64,000 bases of DNA from Mesodorylaimus sp. YZB2_4 (Eukaryota > Nematoda > Enoplea > Dorylaimida > Dorylaimidae): NCBI GenBank assembly GCA_030248295.1, contig JASANH010001039.1, forward strand, positions 806,001 to 870,000, written 5' to 3'. The notes under the pieces are model-generated. The model was not told the origin of the DNA and searched no databases. It saw only the letters and a list, made by a program, of their open reading frames with translations. The first letter of the stretch is position 1; the number at the start of each line of letters is the position of its first letter. The position numbers were made by a program, and so were the translations under genes. Below are positions 11,346-23,976 of this stretch, in pieces.

Positions 11346-11852
11346 AGTTTGGTGAAGTTCTCTATGCGCCTTGAACGTCTGGCGGTGGGCGACTCTGTTT
11401 ACGAGGTGTGTAATTATTCATTTCCACTAGAACCCTCGACGGGAAACGCATTTCCAATAAATTTTCTCTCGTCATTACTCATCAGCAATTAGACCTGAAG
11501 GCAGTGCATCTCTAGGCGGCAGAAGCAGTGCACGATTTTCAGACAGTCGACAACTCTTGTCCCGCCAGTGCTCGTCAGTACATCGAGGCGGCCGCACCCT
11601 CCTCACAAAATATGTTGATAAATGTTTTCGTCTTCGTCGTCGTCGAATTTTTGTTCTTGACGCAAGCATATTTATCACCCAAAGGCACAATAGGCACAGT
11701 TCCACCCATTAGCAACACATACTCTAGTGTACGAACAGTCCACTAGGACATTTGCTTATCTTTCACAGGCACGCAAGACACAACAGCAGCTAAAGTGCAA
11801 GGCGTCTGAAGCAACAGGGAAGGGTGGCGTGCCAGGTGCCAAGGCCTACAAA

Positions 11853-14800
11853 ATGGATTTGATTATTTTCCTGCTGTCGTCATGGCATCTCATTAGTGCA
11901 ATTTTCGGTCTGGTGCTTGTGTCAGTGATATGGAATCGGATATCTCGGCCATTGAACCGCATAAAGGTATATACGTCAGGAAAAGTTTCAATGCTGCAGG
12001 GGTGTGGGTTCGATTCCTGATCAGAGCTAATGTTTTTGCACAGGAAAACCTGACCAAGCAACAGCTGGAGAGTAAAGGCAGAGGTGCATTCTATGATTTG
12101 ACTTTTCTAGCATCTCGGTGACATCGGCTACCTCGAGCAGTCTGGTCTGACCCGTGCAGAAACTGTAGCCAAATGGAAACGCTTGAAGAAAATTGGTGCT
12201 GTTCCGCCTGTTTATCCGAATGGATGGTATTATGTGGATGAAACGCATCAACTCAAAGTCGGCGATGTGAAACCCATCGTAGCATTTGGTCAAAACTTGG
12301 TCCTATTTCGTGGCACTGACAACACACCTCATCTTCTGGATGCTTATTGTCCTCATATGGGTGCCAATATGGCCGTAGGTGGGAATGTTGTGAATGGAAA
12401 TTGCTTGCAGTGCCCATTCCATGGATGGGCATTTCGAGGTACCGATGGTCAATGTGTGCATATACCCTATGCATTGGGTGGTAAAATACCAGAAGCAGCT
12501 AAAGTCAAGCGTTGGACAACCACAGAAAAAAATAAACACATATATGTGTGGTATCACTGCGATAACGTGGACCCGACTTGGAATCTACCTGATATTCCTG
12601 AAGTGGAAAGCGGGGAGTGGACATACCGAGGAAGAACCGAACATTATATCAATGCCCATATACAGGTAAAATTAAACATTTTTTCGCGGCTAGTGTTCGA
12701 ATTTTGTACCAGATAATGTAGGATCAAAGCTCGAAGCATACTTTAAAGGGGATTAAGTAATATGGAACTATTTTATGCATTATTCCTCTGAAACTATATA
12801 TTTCGCCTGTTCTCACCTGAAACCATATTTTACCCATTCCTACCCGAAACCATTCCTTATCGTCAAGCATAATTTTCTAATCCTTACCAAAAAAACAGTA
12901 TCTTTCACTCAGACACATTTAAAAGAACCAACTTCATTCATTAACATCTGAAACCCAATTTTACACCCTGCATTGGCTGGAACAATCTTTTACCTAGCTT
13001 ACTGAAATCCTTCATAGGAACCCTACTAAAAACAGGCGGCGGTTCAGAGCAGGAAATAGTATCATGATGGAAAATAAAACGGGTTTTGACGTGAGCAGAA
13101 TGAGAAAAGGCCAGGCGAAAAAAATGTCCCTCTCATAAAATGCACACATTTTCAAGTGGGTATATCTTTAGTTTCTCTGCGAAGCGCGGACCTCAAGTAC
13201 AGCAAAGTGCCTCCACTACATATCGTCCCATTTTGTATTTTTTTGCGCGTCTTTTACTCTGCGTGAAAGAGCAGAAAAATTCAAAAAGTACACTGTACCG
13301 TGCACTTTTTTAGGAAATTCCAGAAAATGGCGCAGATATGTCGCATCTGAACGTCCTTCATCGACCAGCGTTATTTAAAGGATCGGATATCTCTAAAATC
13401 GATTTCTCCAGTACTCTAGACACTACTATTCATGAATGGGATGGCACTTGGCACCAGGAAGAGAATGATCGAAAGCACGTTGGTGTGCTGACATTGAAAC
13501 ATATTCTGAAAATTTTTGGATATAAGCTGCCGCTTGCTAGTGTTGAAGTGAAGGCGTGCCAGGTAAGAACTATACTCTATACATGTACAGTACAAATAGA
13601 GGTACCTCCTTTCTGTGTTTGACCCCGAGGAGCTCTACAGACGGTTACATGCAGCAAAAGTTAGCACTAGCGAGGGTGAGAACATGGCGAGGACACCAGG
13701 AGGGGCCTCTGTCTCCTGTAAGTTGCAGGTCGAACACAACATCGTCACAGCATGGAGAAGAAAGAATTGTGAGGAAACTATTTTGTAATGTGTGGGCCTT
13801 AGCATTCAGACCAAAAACGAGGGTGATCATTTTCAGCAAACTCGCTCAGGGAGAAGAGTTATGCCGCAACATTCTGAGGCTATATGCCGGCTTGAAAAAA
13901 AAATACGAAGATCAGCCAGGCCAGTTTTAGCCTCCCTTTCACTGCAAGCATCAACCAACATCTCTGCTTGCTGCTGCTTAGCATACACAAATCGCTCAAA
14001 TAAGATTCTTGGGATGAAACTGTTTTCGAGCTCCGTTTATAAGAGGCATACAGACAGTATATGAGGGAACTCATTTTTACAACGACCTTTTTATGACACA
14101 CGCGAAAAGCGGCTTCTCTTATTGTATTTTCACCAGTGTCACCCACCGCTTTCCCTGAAGCGTCACTATAAGGTCCCAAGCATAGGCTAACCAGAACATT
14201 TCAAGATTCCTAGCGCTGCATGTGTTCCACTCAACTCTCCCATCGCTTTGTTCTCAACCGAGCTAAAAGAGGGGGGTTAATCGAGGGGTCTTCATGATCC
14301 AACATTTACAGTGTTCGATTCGGACTAGTTCCACGGATGTAACCATTATTACAATAGTTCCATCGAGAGGACCAATGTCTTCACTTTGATCTTTGAGTTA
14401 CATTGCGTGTTTGTATCCCCCGGTGGGTGTCAAATGAGAAGTCATGGTGTGTACAACAACGATATCATTGAATTTTGTGCTGCAGATTGGCCCAGGCGTG
14501 GTCTATTTGTATTTTGACACTGGAATTTTCGGGAAAGGTGTCCTATTTCACCAAGTGACTCCAGAAGGACCTCTGCTACAAAAGTTGCAGCATAACCTCT
14601 ATTTCGGATGGCGTATGCCCACGATTGGTGGAAAGCTACTCCTTTTAGCGGAGGCCTTACAAGTGAGCATTGATTGTTACACTTTTATCGGGCCTAGAAA
14701 ATTTAAGTTAGCCGTGCATTAATATGACCTTAGCTTGTCTTTTATGCTCCTCGCTTTTGGCATCCCTCTATCGGAACAAAACTTTTTTTAAAAAGACAGG

Positions 14801-15280
14801 TCAAAACTATATAGTTTTTGTGAAAAAAATCAAACATGATTTCTGTAAATACGCGAATATCGAAATTTAAAAAGCACACGGCTAAGTTAACAATTTCTAA
14901 GCCCAATAAAAATGTTAAGCACCTTACGGTAACACGCTTGGTATTTGTAGTGATTAGATGCTAAATTAAATGATTGCACTCTAAGTCCTGAAAAGTTGGT
15001 TCTTACTCATAAAACCTGATTTGAAAAATGATCGGTCTTGCTCATGAAAACCAAAAAATTGCTTCAGGTTTAATCTGTAGGTGCTGATAATTATGACGAT
15101 CTTTTCTAGCTGGAACGTGATGTTATGATCTGGTGCAATAAGAAATACCTCCGGAATCCTCTCCTGATGAAAGAAGACGCATTGATTGCGCGCCATCGAC
15201 GATTTTACAGCCAATTTTATACTGAAAATAGTCTGACATTAGAGCAGGCCTTAAAATCTAGCAACGGATTTGATTGGTGA
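11853..15280 (+). CDS. daf-36: Rieske oxygenase, cholesterol 7-desaturase (DAF-36/Neverland)
   Basis: Five exons: 11853-11966, 12111-12665, 13314-13562, 14486-14662 and 15110-15280. All are phase 0, giving 421 residues, close to the family's usual size. The N-terminus ([20 protein letters not shown]...) is one membrane segment. The Rieske [2Fe-2S] ligands are C118-P-H120 and C139-P-F-H142. The non-heme iron motif DMSHLNVLH (D231, H234, H239) follows at the start of exon 3. Family members introduce the 7,8 double bond of cholesterol, giving 7-dehydrocholesterol, the first step towards dafachronic acids (nematodes) or ecdysteroids (insects); in C. elegans the product feeds DAF-12 signalling. 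All ligands are intact, so an active enzyme is likely. A 3' splice site (TTTCACAG) at 11768 upstream of the ATG fits a 5' UTR exon or trans-splicing. Intron 1 carries a B-box SINE fragment (12007-12017) and intron 4 a MITE. Confidence 0.95.
12730..12990. repeat. decayed GAAACCATATTTTAC repeats
   Basis: In daf-36 intron 2, several direct copies of the CTGAAACCATATTTTAC terminus occur (near 12817, 12840 and 12948), without a clear inverted partner. They look like rearranged remnants of the second MITE family described at 18262, 27397 and 49581. Confidence 0.4.
14706..14887. mobile_element. MITE-like element, TTAGCCGTGCA family copy 3
   Basis: AGTTAGCCGTGCAT at the left and GCACACGGCTAAGT at the right, 182 bp apart, in daf-36 intron 4. 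Non-coding. Confidence 0.55.
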
Positions 15281-15640
15281 TAAGACTAGATTGTTTGTTG
15301 CAAACCCTAAATTTTCAATGTTCGAAAGATTCATTTCCAGTGAGTTATCTTGTTCAACCAAGGTTTCCCGCATATTTTTTCAAAATTGATATAAGCAGTG
15401 GATTGACCTTGCAAGTTGTCTGCTAGTAAGCGGGATAAAACGATCTTCCATTGATTGACGTGTCCAATGTGCGAGTTTGTTTTGTGTGCCTTTTTATCTC
15501 GTGTCAGGTGTTCAAATATAATCTTTTCGGTCCGTTCATTGGTAATTCACTATGAATTTATTCCAGTTTTAAAACTTTCTGTGTCAGTGTCAATTTTAAT
15601 TTTTTACGGACTGTGAAGGACCAAATTTGGACTGCAGGCA

Positions 15641-17774
15641 ATGAAACGACTTCCACCTCGACTGTTGGCGCTAGGTTTGACCAATAGTGTGTTGTGTAAT
15701 TTCGTTGCCACATTTCCTTATACCGTATTGAATGTACCTCAGGATGTTTTGGAAGGTTTTGTTCGACGTGCATTCCAAAATCGTTACGATTACGAATTAA
15801 GCGCAGGCGCACTGGCTACTTTGTGGGGTTTCTTCGTATGCATTTGGGATATTGGCGGTATGATTGGGGCTGTTTTGACGGCCTATTTGGATGAGAAATT
15901 CGGTCGAAAAGATACACTTTTCATATTTTGTAATTTAGTTCATTTATTTGGTTGTGTTATGACTTTATTAGCAAAACCGACAAATTCTTTCGAATTGCTT
16001 CTCTTGGGTCGATTAATTTTTGGTGTTTCATCAGGCGTTTCGTCAACTTCGATGGGCGTTTTTGTAACGGAATGTTCACCTGATCAATATCGTGGATTTT
16101 TGGGCAATTTTAGTTTATGTTTGCAACCGATCATATGCATTATCGCTATGGTTCTGGGCTTGCCTGAATGCTTGGGTAAGAACTTGAGGGTCGTGAATTT
16201 TGGCCGTCATAGGTCACGTGTTAGATTGGTTCAATATTAGAAGTGATCGGATAGGCGCTAGATCAATCGATCACACACACAGCGGCATTTGAAGTTTGAT
16301 TGCAAATATTGATTGATCAGGCCGTAACTGAACTAAAAACCTGATACCAGTAATTTTGGATGATTTTATCATCAAAAAACCAATTTGGTTGGGCTGTCTT
16401 GGATTTCGCTTCGCAGGTTAGCTGGTCTTTTAAGACAATTTTTCACTAAATTCAATTTTATCATTTTTCAGTGAGACTGGGTTTTAGATCACATTTTTAG
16501 GGGTGCTGTCGATCGATAGGTTCAAGCTGAATAAACGTAGGATGCCAGGGGATAAAATCTAGACCTTTATGTTGACGAGGTAGTGCCTGGAACATAATCG
16601 GTTTTTATCATGATGTATCGACTTCCTCATGGCGGGATATATCGATTTTTCGTTCATTGAAATAGACTGATTTAATCGATTTGTGTTGAGATTTATCGAT
16701 TTTACTCACATGATGTGCATTCTAGGCAACGCTGATAATTGGCCTTATCTGCTCTCATTCAGTGGCCTGGTCTCCTTCACCATTTTGGCTATCACTCCAT
16801 TATTTCGCGAGTCACCAAAATATCTTTACATAGAATGCAATGACACAGTAAGAGCAGCCGAATCGATACGATTCTACTATGGGGAACGCGAAGGTGTTGA
16901 AAATTTGCGCAATATTCTTGATGAATATGATCAAGAAGCCAAATTGGCGTCAGTTGGACGAGAAGCTTCGTTAAGACGAATTCTATCAACGCGTCACTTA
17001 CGCATACCACTCCTCTTATCTGTCGTAGCTAACCTGGCACAGGATACCATAGGTAGCGATGTTGTCAGTAATTATTCCACAGACATAATGGAATCATTAA
17101 ATGGTGTTCCTGCGGATGATCCAAATGCGAGTCTTCGTTTCATGCTCACAACAGTCTTCACGTTGATTCCGGGCATTGTCTCAGCTATTATGGCTACTGG
17201 CTTAGCCGAATATGCAGGTCGAAAGTTCCTTCTCATCTCTGGCTTAACTGGCGCTGTACTGGCAAATATTGTTTTAATGTTGGCCAATTTCATGGAACCA
17301 TCGTTACTTGGAACTGATTCAGGACGAAATATACTTCGCTTAACATCTGCCATTGCTTTTGGAGTATTTAACTTTTCATATTATTTTGGACCGGCCTCAG
17401 TTCCGCAATATATCTATGGCGAGATCACGCCAACAGCATCTCGTTCAACTGTGGCTGCAGCTGCAATGATATCGAATTATGGTGGTTCAACAGTTTATAG
17501 CCTAGTTTATCCTCCATTGTCGCAGATTGCTGGTGCTTATAGTTTCCTCACTACCATCATCCCCACTCTCGTTTGTATCGTCGTCTTGGCTAAGTGGTTA
17601 CCTGAACCAAAAGGGAAGTCTGTCGATGAAATCGTCAATGCGTGGATCGACAAGAAACACAGTGGTGATGGGATCAATGATGATGGGCTCCTAGACTCGA
17701 GCGACACTGCCCCACTGTTGGATGAAGATATGGACAATGATTCAGTTGATCAAAGTAACAGTATTCTAGCTTGA
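15641..17774 (+). CDS. SLC2 (GLUT)-family sugar transporter
   Basis: Two exons, 15641-16175 and 16726-17774, joined in phase 1 to give 527 residues. Major-facilitator signatures are in order: FGRK (87-90) in the TM2-TM3 loop, GRLIFG (123-128), the E..P...RG motif ECSPDQYRG (144-152), ESPKYLY (207-213) after TM6, a GRK loop (AEYAGRKFL) between TM8 and TM9, and PEPKGKS after TM12. Around 10-12 hydrophobic segments are readable. The TM7 region reads QDTIGSD where GLUTs usually have QQxSGIN, so substrate specificity is uncertain. The acidic C-terminal tail (LLDSSDTAPLLDEDMDND) contains a dileucine-type signal. It should move hexoses or related polyols across a membrane by facilitation. The ATG follows an acceptor (GGACTGCAG, ends 15637) by three bases, which fits trans-splicing. 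It lies 360 bp downstream of daf-36 on the same strand. Confidence 0.9.
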
Positions 17775-18745
17775 ATTTAATGCGTTTGACATGGCTTTTC
17801 ATATTTTGCACTACCTTGGATTTCCTATTCCATGATTTCGTATATAATTGCTGGATAAGTTATTTATATTCTTGAACCATGGCGTTTAATATCGCCAAGA
17901 AGTTCTGTGCTGTTCATACGCGCTGCTTGGCACTAATAAAGCAGAACTTGATCTGGGTAACAGTTGATAACTGCTAAGCAACAATGCAGCTCATCAGTTT
18001 TCCAAATATTGCTGGATAACAGCTCGTGATGCGCTCTACTCCCTTCATAGCAGTAGGGTTTTCTGCTTGCCAGCCAGCTTGATTGGTTCTCTGCAGGCGA
18101 TTCACACATGGGAACGTCCTATTAGCAGACCGACATGCTTGCTTCAAGTGTCAAAACAGCTTCTAAATTACTGAAGCACATGCTCAGATGGTGCTTTTCC
18201 TGCAAAGAATACCTTAGAGTGCTATCATTCTGTACCACAACTTGAAGATACGACTATTTCCATCTGAAACCATATTTTACCTTTTATGAAAGCGTTGCTG
18301 CTTGGGTGCATCTACATCAAGAGAAGGAAAATACAAAGGTGAATCTTGTCTGGATCTCGAAACATTGCTGTACAGTTGGTAACTCACAGCACTGCATGCG
18401 TAAAATACGGTTCCAGATAATGGCTTCAAAAGCTATGACCAAAATACATACACTTTAGTTCCTTGGTGATCGATCACGTGTGCTCTTATGACAGGTCACT
18501 GAACGTTAGAAGAGATCATCTTCCAAGAGCAAACTTCGATTCCTGAAACCTAATTTTACTGAAGTATAAACATTAGTTTCAGATAATCACAAAAACGGAC
18601 GATATCGACTTTTTGAAACATCTTTTCTTTTCGCGAATCGAAAGAGAAACAAAATGAGCAATCTTCGTTAACCTACCACATCTCACTACTTCGAAAAATC
18701 TTTCCACCTTACTCAAATAATCGTACACAAGAAATCTGATCAAAA
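17775..18745. other. convergent 3' intergenic region
   Basis: Between the convergent ends of the transporter and MPP-alpha genes. It contains an AATAAA signal (17935-17940) that could serve the transporter and the MITE at 18262-18418. No coding sequence seen. Confidence 0.5.
18262..18418. mobile_element. MITE-like element, CTGAAACCATATTTTAC family copy 1
   Basis: ATCTGAAACCATATTTTAC at the left is inverted at the right as GTAAAATACGGTTCCAGAT, 157 bp overall. Non-coding. A miniature copy with the same termini is seen at about 18540-18585. Confidence 0.6.
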
Positions 18746-21700
18746 TTACTTAAAAAACGAATATGTTCCAGGTTTTAACAACCTGACATCTCTTCGTCCA
18801 ATCGCCTTGTCAATATTTTCATAAATTGGTAAGTTCTTCAAAGTTCCATATCCGATCACTGAAGCCTTGGTTGCCAACATGCGCTCAGCAATTCGTTTAA
18901 TGTCTTCAGCTTTCACTTTTTCTAAAATTGACACATTTTTAACTATTCAAAAACCAAGGCTGCACAAAACCGTACGAATCTCCTCCACATATTCCAATGG
19001 TGATTTTCGATATCCATGCCCAAGTACCTGCCGCGCCACATCTTCAAACATGACCGGTCTTTGCTCCAGGTTCATCATTAGATTGCTTTGTAACTGGGTC
19101 TTTGCTCTGGCTAATTCGACCTAAAATACAAAACCGTCTGCCTTTCACGCTGGGCACGCATTCAAAGGGAAGGGTTCGATTCCCGCCTGGGTAAAAATCG
19201 TTGCCAATTCATGTGTTTCTTAGCCCTGGACTGCGCTGTATAGTGCTTGGCAGTTGCGAAATTATGAAATGACCGTTGGGTGACCAGATATTTTCAGACT
19301 TTATTGTCTGCTTAGCGGAAACTAACTTTTACCCAGCTGGAAGTTGTGTGGTTTATTAGTGCAAGTAAGGCGTACCAGAATTCCATCCACCCCTATGTCT
19401 GTCAGACCACTTATCTCAGGCACCAAAGTAAGCACTGATAAGAGCCCACCATCAGCAAACAACAAACAGCCGACATACCCGTCCGACATCGGCCGCCATT
19501 TGAAGAAACTGATGCACAATGACTGTGACTAGATCGAAAAGCTACAAAATAAACAGTCAACAACAGACCACACTCCACCCCAGCTAACATACCTGCGTTG
19601 GGTTCGCGCTGGCGTGAATGTAAAACAAGCCAGTGTCGGCGTAAGCAGCATTATAACTGGTTGCGTTGTACATCCAGTGGTACCTATAAGATATTACCAA
19701 GATAGGATGCCACCATGCCGCCAAGGCCAGTGCCATTGCTTACTTATTCAAGACATCCAAATACAACCTGGTGTACATGCCTTTGCCAGGTCCACCTGAT
19801 GAAAAACTTCCACCACCACCCATTAACGAGTTCAATACGCAAAACGGTACAAAATCAGGATCTTTGTAACCGCAACTTTCTAAACCCAATACGAAGTGAG
19901 CCAATTCGGGAAAGTCATTGATGCCCTGACTAACATCGCTCAAATCTTTTTCCACCTAAAATACAGCAAAACATTGCTAAATACTCTTCAGGACTGCATA
20001 TCAGCAACAACATACTTTTAAGATGCCTCCAGTATACTGAGCAACCGACTCATCCCTGAGAGGCACAGTCGACGAAAGCAACGATGGATTTTTCTCCCAA
20101 GTGGCTGACGTTGGTTCGAAGTACTTTTTCGAGGCTTCCACAAGAATCTCGTGAGGCACGCCGACGCCTGAAAATCAGGGAATTTTTGGGGAAGCTCAAA
20201 ACACCCGACCACTGTCTATGAGGCACTCATGGACGAATAAAGACCTCATAGTCGACCAGACGAAAGAGGACCACCGGCGCTCCCACCCACTATGAGGGCA
20301 CATCAATGTGATTTGACAATGATGTGCCCTCTAAGACGAAAGAGGACCACACCCAGGACCCTGGTCTGGTTGATGACATACCTAAACCTTTCGCAGACCA
20401 CAAGACTCCTCCCACCCGCTAGACCCCTCGTTGACCGCATATCCACATCCCAAGTCCCTCGCTGACAACACCCAACCACTATAGATCCTACACCTGCCTA
20501 TCCAAGACACCACATCACCTACCTGCCACAACGATCCGTTTCGGCGTATAATGAGTTTTCAAATAACTAAAGAGGATGTCTCGACGAATCTTTTCCACAT
20601 TCTCCTTTGGACATATTTTAGGCAACCCAAGCGTATTCTCTCGATATGCAGCCTAAAATGGAATTATACATTACAATGTAAAAAAGGGCGGGAAAACAGA
20701 ACTTGCAGAATGGATTAAGTCCGTAAGCAGTTCTTCTGGTTCAGGTTTCATGTGAATCGCATCGACATTGGATCGAACAACTTCTTTCGCCACAGTTAAC
20801 TGAAAATCAGCAGCCTGATTTCTGTGATCAAAAGGACCCATAAGGCAAATGAAAACTAGCAGATATGCGATGGCTCATTCGACAGTGAATGAGGGGGAAA
20901 AACACCAACTTGGGTTTGTGCACACCCAGTCCACTACAAGGCCCCTTTGGAGCGGGGGAGAGGGGGCGAAATCCGGCTTACCTCGTCGTCACTTATTCTC
21001 GGTCTTAGCACAGTGTCCGCGATCAATGACATTAACTGATCAGCCCCCGAAATGTGGCACGAAGCGGCATAAATTATGGTGTCTCTGGAAAAAACCATTT
21101 CGCATTTCTATTACACCAAGAAACCCTGACATACTTGGTGGCTTGACAATCGCAGACCCCACCGTACCGTTCCAAAATAGCCGCTATTTCTTCCCTGTTT
21201 TGGAAATTTTCTGTCGACTTAAAATATAAATAAATGGAGATTTAAAAAATTACATCAAAAAGATATGCTTACGTTAAAAGCTAGCTTTTCTACGAAATGA
21301 GTCATGCCGCTGGGATAAGCCACTTCGTAACGACTACCCGCGTCAATTGCAACTGAAAAAGAGATAACTTGACTTTATATCTTTTTTGAACTTATTAAAA
21401 AAACATTCTGAAAATACAAAATTTCACTCATTTACCTCCAACTGTACAGAATTCACCAAATTTTGCCTCAGATGCGACTTTCAATCCCGAATCTAATGTT
21501 GTGATTTCTGTTTGAAATGGATCACTTTTCGGTGGAACTGCGTATTTTGCCTTCGGTATGCCAGGCAATGGTTTCGATAATGGCACGCGGCATATTTCGG
21601 GCAGATCCTCGACCTAAAACGAGAAAAAAACTGGGATGTAGTAAGAGTTCAAGCAAGAAACGAATAAAAATTGCTATAGACGTAGAAAAATCGTAAAAAA

Positions 21701-21987
21701 GTTTTGGGAAGGTTTTTACATAACGAAGATTTTTAAACTGCGAGAACTCACGTCAGAAACAGGCTTCCTTTGTGATGCGGTCGTAAAAGAAGATGAGGAA
21801 GGTGCAATTTTCACAGCAGCACCATCACGAGGCCCGACACCTCCGTTGCCTCCACTCGATGCAAAATAACGACGATATACTCTGAAATACGAGAAAATTA
21901 TGATTTCGAAGAAGCAACTGCCGAATTTCGTCAGATTCACAAAATCGGGTTTTACCTCAAAAAATTTGCCGGTCGGACGCGCTTCAT
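18746..21987 (-). CDS. mppa-1: mitochondrial processing peptidase alpha subunit
   Basis: Thirteen exons on the minus strand: 21987-21956, 21881-21752, 21613-21436, 21352-21273, 21217-21135, 21084-20982, 20799-20707, 20652-20523, 20167-20016, 19955-19744, 19683-19593, 19120-18976 and 18921-18746. All phases agree, giving 534 residues. The start ([17 protein letters not shown]) is an Arg-rich mitochondrial presequence. The M16 peptidase fold follows: HFVEK at 132-136 replaces the zinc-binding HxxEH of the beta subunit, as expected for the non-catalytic alpha partner. The glycine-rich loop [14 protein letters not shown] (373-386) is the alpha hallmark that grips presequences. With MPP-beta it removes targeting peptides in the matrix. 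The intron between exons 7 and 8 (20653-20706) starts with GCAAGT instead of GT. The acceptor before exon 5 is TTTAAG. The ATG directly follows an acceptor (AAATCAG). The downstream end overlaps no gene. Confidence 0.95.
19128..19200 (+). repeat. tRNA-derived SINE-like fragment
   Basis: A perfect B box, GGTTCGATTCC (19173-19183), follows a stretch (CGTCTGCCTTTCACGCTGGG) that recurs at 25659-25678. It sits antisense in an MPP-alpha intron. No cloverleaf. Confidence 0.5.
20259..20350. repeat. hairpin flanked by 16-bp direct repeats in an MPP-alpha intron
   Basis: GACGAAAGAGGACCAC occurs at 20259-20274 and again at 20335-20350. Between them lies a perfect 12-bp inverted repeat (GAGGGCACATCA at 20294, inverse at 20320) with a 14-nt loop. 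The layout resembles a small insertion with a target duplication, or a remnant of one. Confidence 0.6.
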
Positions 21988-22989
21988 TCTGATTTCTTGT
22001 GAAAAATTATTTAACGGCTTTTTAAAAAAGTGACTTGTAAAATTTGCTTGCGATTTGATTGAACTTTCGTTCGATCGAAAAGATAAATGATAATTTTTGG
22101 CAAGGATATACTATGACCATGATTATTGTCCGCAAAAAATTTGCATATGGTCCACGGACTGGATTTTAAATGATGTAAGTGGCTCTTAGATTACTGTAAC
22201 AAAAACCCGCGAATTCAAAGTTGGCCAATCGAAATTCGCTTGGAAGCCCTGTGGAGAACCAGTTTTGCTGTCCAAACCAAATTCGTTCAAGCACATGGTA
22301 GGTTCGTATTCGGGTTAGGTTCACTTACTTGTAAGGATATAGTAAAGTTCAGTTGGTGCCATCGAAGTGAATCTGTACTCTGAATGAAGTGATCGGAGCA
22401 TCTGAGTTATTATTTGTCGATCGATCACGATCAGGGCTCGCGATACGGTCCCGCACTGCAGATTACCTGGCCTAGATATAACTTTAATCTTCGCTTGTCA
22501 TTCCAGGGGGCTTATAGGATCTGATCGTGAGTGGTGGGGACATGGGATCTCTCCTAAGCCTGGGGAGGCGATATCCAGTACTCCTGAATGGATCCAGCAA
22601 GGAACAAAGGTAGTAGAGGGTGTACCCGCTTGATTGAAACTGAAATCAATGTTGTAAGGACGAAGTTTCGACTTTTCAATAGCTTTCTTTGAATTGCTCA
22701 CGTCTTGCCTTTGATTAGTCGTTCAGATTACAAGCAAAAAGTTGGGCGTAACAGTTTACTTCCATGAGACGACACAAAGAGGATTCCAATAATATTTTCC
22801 TGGAATCTCTAAAGCAGGACCGAAGGCTTTTTCGCGCTTTACACTGTGAAACCTATCTGGACCCCCGAGAAAAGTTTTGTAGCAGAGCTCGAAAACTGGT
22901 GGGTGATCTGACTGTGAGCCGCCATAGAACAGTCCCTCTCTCATGGTGGTGTGAGCCATGCTAACTGGCTCAGCCTAGGGGCCATCCAT

Positions 22990-23200
22990 AAAGGTCGACC
23001 GCAGCCTAGGGGGGGGGGGGGGGCCGCCCCCCCCCCCCCCCCCCGGGGACCCCCCCCCCCCCCCCCGGGGGGGGGGGGGACAGGAAGAACCACCCCCAGG
23101 GGGGGGGGGGGGCAGAAAAGGGCGGGGGGGGGGGGGGGGGGGGGGGGGCGGCGGCCCCAACAAAACCCTCTCTCCCCCCCACCTCCTCTCCTCCTCCCCC
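22990..23200. repeat. poly-G / poly-C block
   Basis: Alternating runs of 10-30 G and C make up most of 210 bp. The block could form G-quadruplexes or a G/C hairpin. It could also be partly a sequencing or assembly artefact. Shorter G or C runs of 10-17 occur near 1336, 2620, 7801, 8961, 29839, 41028, 41094, 45857 and 48178. Confidence 0.9.
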
Positions 23201-23806
23201 CCCCTCTCCCGATAATGCAATTTCGGCTTTATCAGTACTCTTATTCCCGACTGGAATGGCATCTGATCCGAAAGGGAAAAGTTGGGAGGCGATGGCTAAG
23301 CTGATTTAGGCGTTTAGGCCTTTCTGGCCCGCAACCCTGACTGGGAGGCCGGGGTTCTATTCCGACGGAGGACGGCAGTTTAGTAGCTTGTCGCTGGCTT
23401 TGGACTCCTGGCTCCGGGCGACACCACGTTACTGTCAAACGGCGGACGCCCACCCAAGGAGCGGAGAATTGGGAAACTGTCCTCGAACACCAGTCGGGAG
23501 GGTCCCTAAGCTTACGATAAGCCCAAGCCCCTTCTCACCCAGTATGCCCTCGTGTTGAGGTGCTCCCAGTGAAGACCCAGGGAGCCTGCCATGAGAGCTG
23601 GTCACCTCTAGGGATAGGTCGGTATCACCTTTTTCAGGATCGAGATCAGGGCAAGCCCGATCGGGATCGGGATTTTTTTTTTGAGGTCGAACAGTTTGCA
23701 CGCACGAAGGAGATGAGTCTATTTTCGAGACTAAAGCACACTTCAGTCATCCAGGTTTTTTATCAGTTCGAGTTTCAGTCATTATAAATAAGCTGAAATT
23801 GATGAG

Positions 23807-23976
23807 TACCGTATTTCCTCGAAATTCTCCCCGCGGGAGAAATTTTTTCAAATGAGTCCCAGACGGGGGAGAATAACAGAGGGGCGAGGATTTCCAAAGG
23901 GGGAGAATAAAGTTCAGTCGGGGTCTATACAGGGGAGAATAACCAGAGGGGGGAGGATTTCGAGGAAATACGGTAC
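23807..23976. mobile_element. MITE-like element with TACCGTATTTCCTCGAAAT termini
   Basis: The left end TACCGTATTTCCTCGAAAT is exactly inverted at the right end, 170 bp overall. The inside repeats GGGGGAGAATAA three or four times. The ends may include a TA target duplication. Non-coding. Confidence 0.75.

Noticed and set aside
12183-12716. Start of daf-36 at the ATG-like codon 12183
   Set aside because: The conserved coding sequence extends upstream to the acceptor at 12110 and joins in phase to the membrane-anchor exon at 11853.
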